Position numbers and translations under genes: made by a program. The notes under the pieces were generated by a model. It did not search any database, was not told the origin of the DNA, and saw only the letters and a program-made list of their open reading frames with translations. Of a stretch of DNA of 64,000 nucleotides, positions 37,074 through 46,229 are shown one piece after another. Source of the DNA: JABCYV01 sp963696025 (lineage in GTDB: Bacteria > Acidobacteriota > Terriglobia > Terriglobales > Acidobacteriaceae). The DNA is taken from positions 372,001 to 436,000 of the forward strand of contig CAVOII010000014.1 of NCBI GenBank assembly GCA_963696025.1, read 5' to 3'. Within the stretch, counting starts at the first letter, position 1, and each line of letters begins with the position of its first letter.

Positions 37074-38435
37074 CTAGCTGTATTCTCGATTCACCGGCTT
37101 CACAGGACGGCCCTGCAAGTACTTCTCGACCCCCTCTTCCAAAGCCTTGCGATAAATGACATGGGCCTCATAAACGCCTTCGGCGGTGCGGTTGATGTCC
37201 ACATCGCTATGCGAAAAACTCACCACCAGGGACGGTGCGATCACCCCCCGCTGGATCAGTTCCTGCATGAACAAAGTACGAAACGGCTGTGATGGATTGC
37301 CATCCTGGTCGCGGGTCGCATAGATCAGGTTGCAGGGCCGGCCGATTACCTCGAAAAAACCCTCAAGCCGGTTTTCCGCAATCGACTGGTTTACCAGGAT
37401 ACGCAGCCGCTCCCCCTGCCTCCAGAGAAACTCCACGACGTTGTGTTCGGGGTAGAAGCGTAGCGTTTCAAGCGATGCGGCCAAAGCGTGGGTCTCCGCA
37501 CCGTGGGTCGTGGACAACAGGAAAACCCGAGGCTGATCGTGATCCAGTCCGCCAAGCCGCATAATCTCACGTTTGCCCATCAACGCCGCGATCGCGAACC
37601 CGTTCCCCATTGCTTTGCCAAAAGTAGACAAGTGCGGAATGACGCCATGAAATTTTTGGGCTCCTCCAAGATGCCAGCGGAAGCCGGTGATCATCTCGTC
37701 AAAAACCAGGATTGCCCCTTGTTCCTCACAAAGGTCCTTTACCTGCTTCAAATAACCGGGGAGCGGGGGAGTAACGGCTTCTGCCTCCATTACCAGGCAA
37801 GCGATCTGGCCAGGATGCTGATCAAACAACTGCCGCAGGTTCTCAAGGTCGTTGTAGCGAAACTTCAAAGTCAACCCGGCGATTGCCCTAGGCACGCCCG
37901 CATTCATTTCAGTGGTGCCGATAAACCAGTCATCGGTGGAGAAGAACGGCTGGTCGCCGCAAATAGCGATCAAGTCTCGACCGGTGTAAGCCCTGGCCAG
38001 TTTGACTGCGGCGGTTGTAACGTCGGAACCATTCTTAGCGAACTTCACCATCTCCGCGCCGTCGATGACTTCGAGCATCGCCTCGGCAAGATCAATCTCA
38101 ATCTTGGCGGGACGGCTAAAATTCGCGCCCAACTGCATCTGCCGGTAAGCAGCCTCCACCACCGGTTCGAAAGCATGTCCAAGGGTGACTGACCGCAAAC
38201 CCATCCCATACTCAATAAATTCGTTGCCGTCGGCATCCCAAACGTGACAGCCTTTACCTCGAACAATAAACCCTGGGGCCTGCTCGGGATACTGATCGTC
38301 ACCTTTGGCATACGTGTGCGAGCCGCCGGGAATGAGCCGGTGTGCCTTCCGAGCACATGCTCGCGACCTGGAGAAATCCTTGGCGTCGGCGCTTGCAAGG
38401 CCTATGCTCGTCGGTTGATTTTTACGAACAGTCAT
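37074..38435 (-). CDS. PLP-dependent class III aminotransferase (glutamate-1-semialdehyde aminomutase-like)
   Basis: PLP enzyme of 453 residues. The catalytic Lys is in STFGKAMGNGF (about K274), the cofactor Asp-Glu in LVFDEMITGFRW (about 246-247) and the phosphate-binding stretch in KNGSDVTTAAV (about 135-145). It resembles HemL but sits among sugar genes, where related proteins act as transaminases or mutases on biosynthetic intermediates. A heme role is unlikely from context but cannot be excluded. An A9 run lies 8-16 nt before the ATG on the mRNA strand instead of a Shine-Dalgarno site. Confidence 0.85.
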   Translation of the reverse strand: MTVRKNQPTSIGLASADAKDFSRSRACARKAHRLIPGGSHTYAKGDDQYPEQAPGFIVRGKGCHVWDADGNEFIEYGMGLRSVTLGHAFEPVVEAAYRQMQLGANFSRPAKIEIDLAEAMLEVIDGAEMVKFAKNGSDVTTAAVKLARAYTGRDLIAICGDQPFFSTDDWFIGTTEMNAGVPRAIAGLTLKFRYNDLENLRQLFDQHPGQIACLVMEAEAVTPPLPGYLKQVKDLCEEQGAILVFDEMITGFRWHLGGAQKFHGVIPHLSTFGKAMGNGFAIAALMGKREIMRLGGLDHDQPRVFLLSTTHGAETHALAASLETLRFYPEHNVVEFLWRQGERLRILVNQSIAENRLEGFFEVIGRPCNLIYATRDQDGNPSQPFRTLFMQELIQRGVIAPSLVVSFSHSDVDINRTAEGVYEAHVIYRKALEEGVEKYLQGRPVKPVNREYS

Positions 38436-38527
38436 CTAGAATCTTTTTTTTTAATCCGAGGCGAGTCACTCTCGACTTCAAAACGTGCACAGCCGTGGGT
38501 AGCAAATTTAAACCACCCAATAGAACG

Positions 38528-39775
38528 TCATTGGCGCAATTGCGCTGCCGAAGGCTGCCCGGCAAGCGCCACTCGATGGGAAACAATTCTGCCAGCGGCT
38601 GTAGAGGTCGGCGCCGTCGGAGGCAACCAGCCGGCTTGCTGCAGAACGTCATACATGCGGCGGGCCACGATCCCATTTCCCTCAGGGCCGATGTGAACGT
38701 AATCAATGTAGAGAGTCTGCGGACAGTGGTCAAAGACGTCTGAAATATCGAATAAATGGGGCGTGACTCCGGATCGCAATCGGCTGCTTATTTCCCGGTA
38801 CTGGACGTCACTCTCGTAGATACCGGAGGAGAAGAACCTCCGGATTTTTTTCTCCTCGTCGGTGAGAGGCTTGTGACCGGCAAAAATGACTGGCTGCCAG
38901 AAAAATGCGTACTGAAATCCGTATTCGCTGGCTAGCGCTCGAACCACATCCAGATTTCGCAGGTAGGCAATCTCCAGATCGCTCTTGGCATCAGCCTGGC
39001 TCGTACGCGTAGGAGCCGGTACAGCGTAACCATCCAGAGCTGTTTCGGGGCGGCTCGCACCCGTGATGAGCCGACCCGTATGGGTGCTAAGCAAGAAATC
39101 CAACACGAAACCTCCCCTGCGCGGTCGGGACGGCCTTTCAATCTGCTCACGGATGCGGTCGTAGTTCATGTGGACATCGATCTTGCCAGACTGGTCGAAA
39201 GCATAGCCTTCGTTGTAACCGTCGTAAAATACCACCAGGTTCGGTCGGCGCGGATTGCTCTTCAACTCCAGGATTAACTCAATCACCTCCTGGGTGTTGC
39301 GCCAGCCGGTCTGACCGAAGTTGCGTACACACACCGGAACTCCTGCCTTCGCAAACAAACCCGCCAGTTGAGACGGGATGGTTCCCCAATCGGGTGAACC
39401 CGTGGCAAACATTGTCGAACCGCCAAACATCCAAATCGTATAAGCATCTGTGCCGCAGGTGGAGTTCAATGTTTTTCGGCGTTGGTCAGGCTCCACGGTG
39501 ACCATCTCTCCTGAAAACGGGAGCTGTCTCCACACTACGTACGACGAGTAGGAAAATTTTCTAGCCTTAGAAGCTTCCTGCCAATACTGTTGCGCCCAGG
39601 GCTTTCCCTGGTATATCGAAGACTCGTACATCAACGGTTCATTGGTATGCCGACCACCCATATGCCGCAGAACCAAATAGGAGCCGGCTTCGATCATCAC
39701 CAGCAACATCAGAGTGAAACAGCACGAGAAGCAGAGCCTGTAAAGCAGAAGATGAGACTCTTTCACTTCGGGCAT
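38528..39775 (-). CDS. SGNH/GDSL hydrolase-like protein with N-terminal membrane anchor
   Basis: Predicted periplasm-facing esterase or acyltransferase-type SGNH protein, 415 residues. ATG 39775 is chosen for the GGAGGAG immediately upstream; the open frame extends to 39811. Residues 10-35 form a membrane anchor (CFSCCFTLMLLVMIEAGSYLVL). Block I has a variant GGSTMF with Ser120; later blocks read NFGQTGWRN, VVFYDGYNEGY and, near the C-terminus, DYVHIGPEGNGIVA, which carries the catalytic Asp-x-x-His pair. This group is often found next to acyltransferases that O-acetylate glycans. Probable role: acyl transfer to, or removal from, the polysaccharide. Confidence 0.8.
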   Translation of the reverse strand: MPEVKESHLLLYRLCFSCCFTLMLLVMIEAGSYLVLRHMGGRHTNEPLMYESSIYQGKPWAQQYWQEASKARKFSYSSYVVWRQLPFSGEMVTVEPDQRRKTLNSTCGTDAYTIWMFGGSTMFATGSPDWGTIPSQLAGLFAKAGVPVCVRNFGQTGWRNTQEVIELILELKSNPRRPNLVVFYDGYNEGYAFDQSGKIDVHMNYDRIREQIERPSRPRRGGFVLDFLLSTHTGRLITGASRPETALDGYAVPAPTRTSQADAKSDLEIAYLRNLDVVRALASEYGFQYAFFWQPVIFAGHKPLTDEEKKIRRFFSSGIYESDVQYREISSRLRSGVTPHLFDISDVFDHCPQTLYIDYVHIGPEGNGIVARRMYDVLQQAGWLPPTAPTSTAAGRIVSHRVALAGQPSAAQLRQ

Positions 39776-39919
39776 TACTCCTCCAAGTCGCTTAGTCCGA
39801 CCTCGACCCACTCCCAGATCGGCGCTCTTCGCTCAGACTGGGAGGTTCGGCCCGAGCGGTGGTGCAACTCTTCCGCCGATGACAGAATCTTTCTTCGAGC
39901 GTTCGAGAATCTATTGGGA

Positions 39920-40570
39920 TCACAGCACCAGCTTGCGGCAGTAGAAGGCCTCGGCATAGCTGCTGGGCGCATTGCACTCCATCCCCCGCAGCCGCATGAG
40001 AGCGAGGAATGTATCCTCGTGAAACCAAGGCTTCGTCTGCTGTGACTGGAAGGCATCCATGATGTAACGAATCTTGCTCTGATACATTTCCGTCTCGAAG
40101 GGAACGAATACGTTGGGCCGGCCCACGTCGCCATCGTATTTTGGAATCTCGTATTCGAGGATCAGATGTTTTCGGAAAGTGTTCCAAGTAAGTTCACAGA
40201 TCAGACGGTGATCCTGATGCGCGTCACCCTGCCAGTGAGTGAAGATCAGATCCGGATTGATGCGGCCCTTCAGTTCCTCGAAAAACTCCTTGACCTGCCC
40301 ACCGCTGTAGGGAAAGAAACCATCGCGGTACTCTTTCAAGACAATTTCCTTCTCACAACTCGCAGTGAACAATTCTGCGGCTTTCCTGGCTTCCTCGCCA
40401 CGCTTTCCCGCCGCACTGAAAACCACCCAATGGACCTTCAGCTTCTTCTCCCTGGCAATCAGTTGCAACAGCGTGCCACCGCAACCAATCTCGATGTCGT
40501 CGGCATGCGCGCCCAGGCAAAGGATGCGGAGTGGCTCTCCGTCCTTTTTTGCCAGGCTCAGCTTCATCAT
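39920..40570 (-). CDS. PIG-L (LmbE) family deacetylase
   Basis: Zn-dependent N-deacetylase of 216 residues, likely acting on an N-acetyl sugar or sugar nucleotide in the cytoplasm. The metal motif is LGAHADDIEIGCGGTL near the N-terminus (AHADD in place of AHPDD; His22, Asp25) and the second site is WQGDAHQDHRLICE. The ATG at 40570 overlaps the cytidylyltransferase stop as ATGA. The longer in-frame start at 40690 would run 124 nt into that gene and is rejected. PIG-L proteins beside cytidylyltransferase and C-methyltransferase genes suggest an amino-sugar branch. Confidence 0.88.
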   Translation of the reverse strand: MMKLSLAKKDGEPLRILCLGAHADDIEIGCGGTLLQLIAREKKLKVHWVVFSAAGKRGEEARKAAELFTASCEKEIVLKEYRDGFFPYSGGQVKEFFEELKGRINPDLIFTHWQGDAHQDHRLICELTWNTFRKHLILEYEIPKYDGDVGRPNVFVPFETEMYQSKIRYIMDAFQSQQTKPWFHEDTFLALMRLRGMECNAPSSYAEAFYCRKLVL

Positions 40571-41385
40571 GCCGTGACTCCGCTCGCGTGTTCCCCACAC
40601 TGACGGCCATTTTTCCACAAGCACCAGGGAGCCGCACCCGAAGCTTCGAGTTCGTCCAGTATCTGCTTGTCCTTGAATGTATCCATACACTGCCAGAAGC
40701 CCTCGTAGCGGCGTGACCAGACACGTCCCTCTGAGATCATGCGCTGCATCGGCTCGTAGACGAATTCTTCGCCCGGCTTTAGGTAACGGAACACATCCTT
40801 ACGCAGAACGAAATACCCTCCATTCACCCAGACATTCGAGTCCTTCATACAACGGATCGCCTCCACGGAGCCGTCGGCGCCAAGCTGCACGGTGTCCAGA
40901 CTGCTCGAGCGCGGCTGTACGGACAGAAACGTGGCATAGCCATCGCGGCGTGAAAACTCTTCAACCAGACTCGGGAGATGGAGATCGGTCAGGCCGTCGC
41001 TGTAGTTGGCCAGAAACGCTTCTTCTCCCCGCAGGTGGGGTTCCACCAGACGGAGGCGGTCGGCAATGGTGGAGCGTTCTCCGGTATCGACGAATGTGAT
41101 CTTCCAATCGTCGATGTCACGCTGCACGAAATCGAGCTTGCGCCCGCCCTCCGAGAAAACAAAATCGTTGGAGACCGATTCTTCATATTCAAGAAAGTAG
41201 TTCTTGATCACGTTCGCTTTGTAGCCCAGGCAAAGGACAAAATCTTTGTGGCCGAAGTGCGCGTAGTACTTCATGACGTGCCACAACACCGGCCGCGCCC
41301 CAATAGTCACCATTGGCTTGGGAACGTCTTCGGAGTAGCCGCGAAGCCTCATTCCTGCGCCACCGCAAAACAATACGACCTTCAT
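40567..41385 (-). CDS. rfbF: Glucose-1-phosphate cytidylyltransferase-like nucleotidyltransferase
   Basis: Condenses CTP with a sugar 1-phosphate (glucose-1-P in characterised RfbF/AscA) to give a CDP-sugar and PPi. The ATG at 41385 is chosen (AAGGGGG upstream; MKVVLFCGGAGMRLR is the family start), giving 272 residues; the frame opens 11 codons earlier. Key sites: GGAGMRLR (about 8-15), VPKPMVTIG (about 21-29) and NYSDGLTDL for the metal Asp. Such enzymes normally precede a CDP-glucose 4,6-dehydratase, which was not recognised here. Translation is coupled to the PIG-L gene. Confidence 0.9.
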   Translation of the reverse strand: MKVVLFCGGAGMRLRGYSEDVPKPMVTIGARPVLWHVMKYYAHFGHKDFVLCLGYKANVIKNYFLEYEESVSNDFVFSEGGRKLDFVQRDIDDWKITFVDTGERSTIADRLRLVEPHLRGEEAFLANYSDGLTDLHLPSLVEEFSRRDGYATFLSVQPRSSSLDTVQLGADGSVEAIRCMKDSNVWVNGGYFVLRKDVFRYLKPGEEFVYEPMQRMISEGRVWSRRYEGFWQCMDTFKDKQILDELEASGAAPWCLWKNGRQCGEHASGVTA

Positions 41386-41427
41386 AGACTGGGCCCCCTT
41401 AGTTCTTTCGCTCGACAAGCACCTGCA

Positions 41428-42327
41428 TCAAGCCTTCGCGTACAGCAGTTCAGTGCCGTCCTGGTAGATCGCAATCGCATCCTCAGGCATATGAGAAAGA
41501 TCAGTTCCCCGCAGGTAGTCGCCCATAGTTGTGCCGGTGCACTCGGAGTCAATGTTAGGCGCTCCCACACGAGCGAGAACATCGGCCAGGTGCACGGTGC
41601 GGAAGTCGATACTGTAACGGGGTAGATTGGAAGTGTTTGGAACCGTAGAGTGCAGATTCGCGGCCGAGAAAAGGTACGCACCTCCAACCTGGCAGACTAA
41701 GCGGACCTGCGGGTCCATCTCAATTGGTTCTTCGGGTCGGGGCTGCACGCGGGTATCTGTTTTTATGTGCTTCGCCGCATTCTGTCGGCTTTCGAGATTC
41801 CATTTGTGGTAGTTGTACTCGCGCGATCCGTTCTTGATTGGACGATCAAAATAATGAGGGTGGATTGCCATGCAGTTCTCACTGTTCAGGTCATAGGCTG
41901 GCATCCACCAATTGATCTGGCAGAAGGGTGCGGAATACCAGGTATCGCGGTGGGGATGAAACGCGTAGGCGATCCCCGACTTTAGATAGTCGCTCGGGAA
42001 AGCAGTCCTCAGGCGGGGCACGTCAAAGTAGGTTTGCGACAGATCACAGCCGGCTTCAGCAAGCATTCCCTGGATGTATTGCTTCGACAGGGCATGGTGA
42101 ATGAACTTGGGTTTTAAGATGGCGAGAATCTCAGCGCACTTTTCCGCCGGTATCTGGTCATGGACTTTTAAGGGATCCACCGGGTGGAATGCCTCTTCGA
42201 TCATCTCCTGCGCCAACTGGCAAAGCTTCAAGGCGCTCGGACTGGGAGATGCTACGAAGATGGCGCCGCCGTAGAGTTCGGCACGACGTGCGTCGTCAGT
42301 CATTTTCGAATCGACGTACATGTTCAT
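41428..42327 (-). CDS. Fe(II)/2-oxoglutarate-dependent dioxygenase (phytanoyl-CoA dioxygenase-like)
   Basis: Predicted non-haem iron oxygenase, 299 residues, with the facial triad visible as His128-x-Asp130 in AFHPHRDTWYSAP and a distal His228 in SAANLHSTVPN, followed by RYSIDFR for 2-oxoglutarate binding. The ATG at 42327 is supported by GGAGAAGG 6 nt upstream; a TTG two codons earlier is not. The substrate is probably a sugar nucleotide or an attached group, since the flanking genes are a C-methyltransferase and a cytidylyltransferase on the same strand. Hydroxylation, desaturation or halogen-independent epimerisation are all possible for the family. Confidence 0.8.
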   Translation of the reverse strand: MNMYVDSKMTDDARRAELYGGAIFVASPSPSALKLCQLAQEMIEEAFHPVDPLKVHDQIPAEKCAEILAILKPKFIHHALSKQYIQGMLAEAGCDLSQTYFDVPRLRTAFPSDYLKSGIAYAFHPHRDTWYSAPFCQINWWMPAYDLNSENCMAIHPHYFDRPIKNGSREYNYHKWNLESRQNAAKHIKTDTRVQPRPEEPIEMDPQVRLVCQVGGAYLFSAANLHSTVPNTSNLPRYSIDFRTVHLADVLARVGAPNIDSECTGTTMGDYLRGTDLSHMPEDAIAIYQDGTELLYAKA

Positions 42328-42348
42328 AGACAACCTTCTCCGCAGTTC

Positions 42349-43620
42349 CTAATCAACGGTGAGTTTGGGGATCGGAACCACAAAGCGTCCGCCCCATTCC
42401 CGGATGTATTTCAGCTGCTCCATGATCTCCTCCTTCAAGTTCCACGGAAGGATCACCACGTAATCCGGCTTGCTTTCGCGGATCTGGTCGGGATGGTGAA
42501 TCGGAATGTGACTGCCCGGAAGAAACCGCCCTTGCTTATACGGACTGCGATCGACCGTGTACTCGATCAAGTCCTTCCCAATGCCGCAATAATGCAGCAG
42601 TGTCGCACTCTTGCCCGGAGCGCCATACCCCACCACCGATTTGCCATCTCGTTTCGCAGTAAGCAGGAATTCCACCAGCGCCAACTTCGTCTCCTGGGCC
42701 TTGCGAGCGAACTTCTCATAGCCCTCTACTCGGTCCAAGCTGGCATTTCGCTCGTCCGCAAGCACTTTCTGAACGTTTTGCGTGCTCGCATGGGTCTTGC
42801 TCTCGGTTCGGCAGGCGTAAACCCGGAGCGAGCCTCCGTGCGACTTGAGTTCGTCAACATCGAACACCCTGAGGCCATGAGCTTCCATAATTTTCACGGT
42901 GCTGAGTAGGGAGAAGTATGAGAAGTGCTCGTGGTAGATCGTATCGAACTCGTTTAGTTCGATCAGCTTCTGCAAGTGCGGGAACTCCAGTGTCAGGACG
43001 CCTTCCGGCTTCAGTATGATCTTCAGGCCCTCGACGAAATCATTCAAGTCAGAAACCTGGGCCAGTACGTTGTTACCGAGGACCAAGTCCGCACAACGGC
43101 CTTCCGCTGCCAATTCCTTCGACAGCTCCGTACCGAAGAACCGCACCAGGGTGGGCACACCTTTCCCGACCGCAACCGTCGCCACATTGGCCGCAGGTTC
43201 GATCCCCAGAACCGGCACGCCCTGCCGAACGAAATATTGCAAAAGATACCCATCATTGCTTGCTACTTCGACGACAAAGCTCTGACCGCCTAGGACGAAA
43301 CGTGCAGTCATCATGCTGCAGTAGTTTTCGCAATGCTTAAGCCAGGAATCCGAATACGAAGAGAAGTAAGGATAGTTGGCGAAAATCTTTTCGCCGCTCT
43401 CGTATTCCTCCAGTTGCACCAGCCAGCAGCTGTCGCAAACATAGATGTGCAGCGGATAGTAGATCTCGCCGTGATTCAGGTCGGCGGAGGAAGGGTACGT
43501 TTCGCACAACGGCGACATACCCAGGTCGACGAATTCCCGCTGGAGACCTGCTCCGCAGAAACGGCAGCTCTTGCTGGCAGTCCGCGGATCAATTTTCTGA
43601 AGAACGGTGGTCGTGGTCAT
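42349..43620 (-). CDS. NDP-hexose C-methyltransferase (TylC3/CloU-like)
   Basis: SAM-dependent C-methyltransferase of deoxysugars, 423 residues with the three-part family layout: an N-terminal zinc-binding domain (CRFCGAG and YVCDSCWLVQLE), a central SAM-binding domain (VVEVASNDGYLLQYF) containing FDTIYHEHFSYFSL, and a C-terminal Rossmann-like domain (VVGYGAPGKSATLLHYCGI). The HEHFSY motif holds the catalytic His/Tyr region known in C-3 methyltransferases. Start ATG 43620 (GTG at 43623 also possible). It would give a branched-chain sugar from a 4-keto intermediate, which presupposes a 4,6-dehydratase. Confidence 0.88.
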   Translation of the reverse strand: MTTTTVLQKIDPRTASKSCRFCGAGLQREFVDLGMSPLCETYPSSADLNHGEIYYPLHIYVCDSCWLVQLEEYESGEKIFANYPYFSSYSDSWLKHCENYCSMMTARFVLGGQSFVVEVASNDGYLLQYFVRQGVPVLGIEPAANVATVAVGKGVPTLVRFFGTELSKELAAEGRCADLVLGNNVLAQVSDLNDFVEGLKIILKPEGVLTLEFPHLQKLIELNEFDTIYHEHFSYFSLLSTVKIMEAHGLRVFDVDELKSHGGSLRVYACRTESKTHASTQNVQKVLADERNASLDRVEGYEKFARKAQETKLALVEFLLTAKRDGKSVVGYGAPGKSATLLHYCGIGKDLIEYTVDRSPYKQGRFLPGSHIPIHHPDQIRESKPDYVVILPWNLKEEIMEQLKYIREWGGRFVVPIPKLTVD

Positions 43621-43639
43621 CACTCTCTAATATCTATGG

Positions 43640-44692
43640 TTACACAAGTGCCGCCGTCTCAGCGGTCTGGTATCTGCGACGCAACGAGCCATCGAGCTGC
43701 CCGGCGGCCTGAAGACGCCGAATCTCGCTGATTCGCACGTAACGCCCTTGCTCGATGTCCTCGAATGTCAGGCCCGCATTGCGGTAAGCATCATAAAGTT
43801 CCTGCGTGCCCCTTCGGGCCGTCCACTCGGGACGGAAGAGTGGCAGCAGCCGTCCGATTTTGTCGAAGCTCACGCGGTAACAGCGCAGGTCAGGCCCGCC
43901 ACCAAGCGCGTACTCGACCCGACATCCTGGGACGATTTCCGCCACGATCTCGGCCAGTTCGCGGATGCGATAGTTCTCGTCGTTTCGCCCGACGTTGAAG
44001 GTCTGATTATGAATCGTCCCGCGCGGCGCATCGAGCACAGCTATCACCGCGGCAACGATGTCCCGAATGTGCACGATCGGACGCCAGGGGGTTCCGTCGC
44101 TCTTGATGTAGACCCTCCCCGTGGTATGAGCCCACGCCACGAGATCATTCAATACAATGTCGAGCCGCAGCCTCGGGGAAACGCCGTACGCCGTCGCATT
44201 CCTCATATAGGTGGGGCTGAAATCATCGTCTGCCAACGTCGCGATGTCCCGCTCCACGAGGATCTTCGATTCGCCGTACGGAGTCACCGGATTGAGTGAA
44301 GATGTTTCGTCGAGGAAATCGTCTCCAGCCGCGCCGTATGTGCTGCATGAGGAAGAGAAGATGAAGCGTTCCACACCGGCCTCTTTCGCCAATCGGGCCA
44401 TCTGCACCGATGCAAGATGATTGATGTCAAAGGTAAGTTGCGGATTGAGATCGCCCACTGGGTCATTCGACAACGCCGCGAAATGGACCACTGCGTCGAA
44501 GCCCTCGACATCCGCTTTCGTCAGATCGCGAAGGTCTTTGCGAATCTCCGGAATCTCTTTTGACGGTTCCTCGAACTCGCAACTTGCAAATAGGTCTGTA
44601 TCGAGGCCAACCACTTCGTGGCCGGCAGAACAGAGGATAGGTCCGGCAATCGCGCCGATGTATCCTTTATGACCGGTCAAGAGTATTTTCAT
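43640..44692 (-). CDS. NAD-dependent epimerase/dehydratase (extended SDR)
   Basis: Sugar-nucleotide-modifying short-chain dehydrogenase, 350 residues. NAD motif TGHKGYIG (6-13), catalytic Ser-Tyr-Lys with FSSSCSTYG (112-120) and PYGESK (138-143), and a substrate loop ending in YRVSFDKIGRLL. A good ribosome site (GGGAG, 4 nt before ATG) supports the start. It could be the keto-reductase or epimerase that completes the CDP- or dTDP-sugar. It lacks clear sequence hallmarks of CDP-glucose 4,6-dehydratase, but that role cannot be excluded. It lies 19 nt upstream of the C-methyltransferase. Confidence 0.86.
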   Translation of the reverse strand: MKILLTGHKGYIGAIAGPILCSAGHEVVGLDTDLFASCEFEEPSKEIPEIRKDLRDLTKADVEGFDAVVHFAALSNDPVGDLNPQLTFDINHLASVQMARLAKEAGVERFIFSSSCSTYGAAGDDFLDETSSLNPVTPYGESKILVERDIATLADDDFSPTYMRNATAYGVSPRLRLDIVLNDLVAWAHTTGRVYIKSDGTPWRPIVHIRDIVAAVIAVLDAPRGTIHNQTFNVGRNDENYRIRELAEIVAEIVPGCRVEYALGGGPDLRCYRVSFDKIGRLLPLFRPEWTARRGTQELYDAYRNAGLTFEDIEQGRYVRISEIRRLQAAGQLDGSLRRRYQTAETAALV

Positions 44693-44802
44693 GTAACTCC
44701 CACAAAATAACCACCCAACAAGGTCAAAAGCTCAGCCTAGATCAAACGCTCTAATAAAAGCTAAGCGGTTGAGCGGAACCGGTCAGCACCGGCGGAGCAC
44801 AA

Positions 44803-46200
44803 TTACTCCCTCGCTCCGACTCCTCGTCCGCGACGGCTACGCCCAGTTCTAGACTTTGGCTCATCCGAATCTTCTTTCGCGGCATTTCCCCCGGGGAACA
44901 CCGCGAGCAAACCGCTCTGACGTAGGAGTTCCGCTGTTTCGCTGATAATAGAGAAAGGGAGCCCGGATCGCTCCGCAATATCCAGGAGTGAGTATTCGCC
45001 ATCGGAGAAATTCAGCACCCAAAGCCGCGCGTTGATCTCTGCTCCAATCGAATCCCCACCCCCGGACCGGTATAGGTTTCGCTTTCCGAGTTGTGGCTCG
45101 CAGTATGGGTTCAGGCTCTTGTAGCGGCGATTGTTCTCGAGCACGTCCACCAGCGCGATGCATACGCGGAGTGACCCGGCCAACTGTTTGGGCTGAATAA
45201 AATCCAGATTGTCGGCGGAAGTGTGATATTCAGGAAATGTTCCCCAAACACTCCGCATCAAGCAGCCGACCGGCAGATTGAAACCTGGGGAGCAAAACTG
45301 CCGCTCGTCGTAACCGTAAGGGGAAAACTCGAGGACCTCCCAGGATTCGCCGTGGTGGCGCAGAACGTGAGCCGCCGCTTGATCGAGTTCTGTATCTCCT
45401 CGACGGCTTTTCTTGTAGTGAAATCCACCTGCATCTCCGATGCCAGCGAGAACGAGTCCGTGGCGGATGCGCCCAACATTCGATTGATTGCTCGCGAGCC
45501 AGGTGATTGCGCCAATCGTTCCGGGAATGAAAAGAAAACGATACGAATAATGAAGATCGTGTCCGGAGAGGAACTCCGCCAGGGCAGTGGCCACTGCCAG
45601 GCCGGAAAGGTTGTCATTGGCCAGCGAGGGATGGCACGCGTGGGTCGAGATCAGCACTTCGTCGGCGCAACGACCGGGCACATAGTATTCACCGTAAGTC
45701 AGGTGACCGTCTGCGAGCGTCGAGTCAATGCATACTTCGTAATCTCCGTCCGCGAGCGCCAGCATCTGATTGTGTGACAGGCAGAACCCCCAGGTTTCCG
45801 CGTAGTAGGACGTGCGGTAAGGAATCCAATCCGGGTGTTCGGACAGCGTAATCAGATGCTTCTTGAGTTCGCTGAGCGGCATCTTAGCGCGCACCGGCGC
45901 GCTGTAATTCAGGATGTGAAGGTTGGAACGCTGAAAATCCACGATGCGTCTGCCGCTCGCATCCTTAATATAAGCGTCGCGGATATTCCACTCTTTGGGA
46001 ACGGTCCAGTCGAATACCTCGGTGCCGGTAGGGACTTCGGAGATTTGAAGCGGAATGCGCTTGTGTATCTGTGCCACGGTCTGGCGGATGCCATCACCTG
46101 TAATACTTCGGCAGATGGGGTAGAGCTCAGCCGCGAAGTGATGCAATTCCTCGCCGATTTTGCTCAGATCACCGCGGTCGAATTCTTTTAGCAGGCCCAT
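44803..46200 (-). CDS. DUF4910 aminopeptidase-like protein
   Basis: A 465-residue protein of the DUF4910/DUF2172 family. A central M28-like metallopeptidase fold holds STHACHPSLANDNLSGLA (His and Asp metal ligands) and FPEYHTSADN (His ligand); an inserted domain (about 60-130) and a C-terminal winged-helix region (DGEYSLLDIAERSGLPF; 395-430) follow the known family layout. The last 20 residues are basic and low-complexity. Members often lie in sugar-nucleotide clusters next to C-methyltransferase, SDR and 3,5-epimerase genes, as here, yet their substrate is not known to me. An amide hydrolase or amide-forming role on an amino-sugar is a guess. Confidence 0.82.
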   Translation of the reverse strand: MGLLKEFDRGDLSKIGEELHHFAAELYPICRSITGDGIRQTVAQIHKRIPLQISEVPTGTEVFDWTVPKEWNIRDAYIKDASGRRIVDFQRSNLHILNYSAPVRAKMPLSELKKHLITLSEHPDWIPYRTSYYAETWGFCLSHNQMLALADGDYEVCIDSTLADGHLTYGEYYVPGRCADEVLISTHACHPSLANDNLSGLAVATALAEFLSGHDLHYSYRFLFIPGTIGAITWLASNQSNVGRIRHGLVLAGIGDAGGFHYKKSRRGDTELDQAAAHVLRHHGESWEVLEFSPYGYDERQFCSPGFNLPVGCLMRSVWGTFPEYHTSADNLDFIQPKQLAGSLRVCIALVDVLENNRRYKSLNPYCEPQLGKRNLYRSGGGDSIGAEINARLWVLNFSDGEYSLLDIAERSGLPFSIISETAELLRQSGLLAVFPGGNAAKEDSDEPKSRTGRSRRGRGVGARE

Positions 46201-46229
46201 GCTTTTTCGAAATATTGATTGGGAAGGGT

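Noticed and set aside
37488..38192. Plus-strand open frame of 234 codons
   Set aside because: Antisense shadow of the aminotransferase gene, which has complete catalytic motifs on the other strand.
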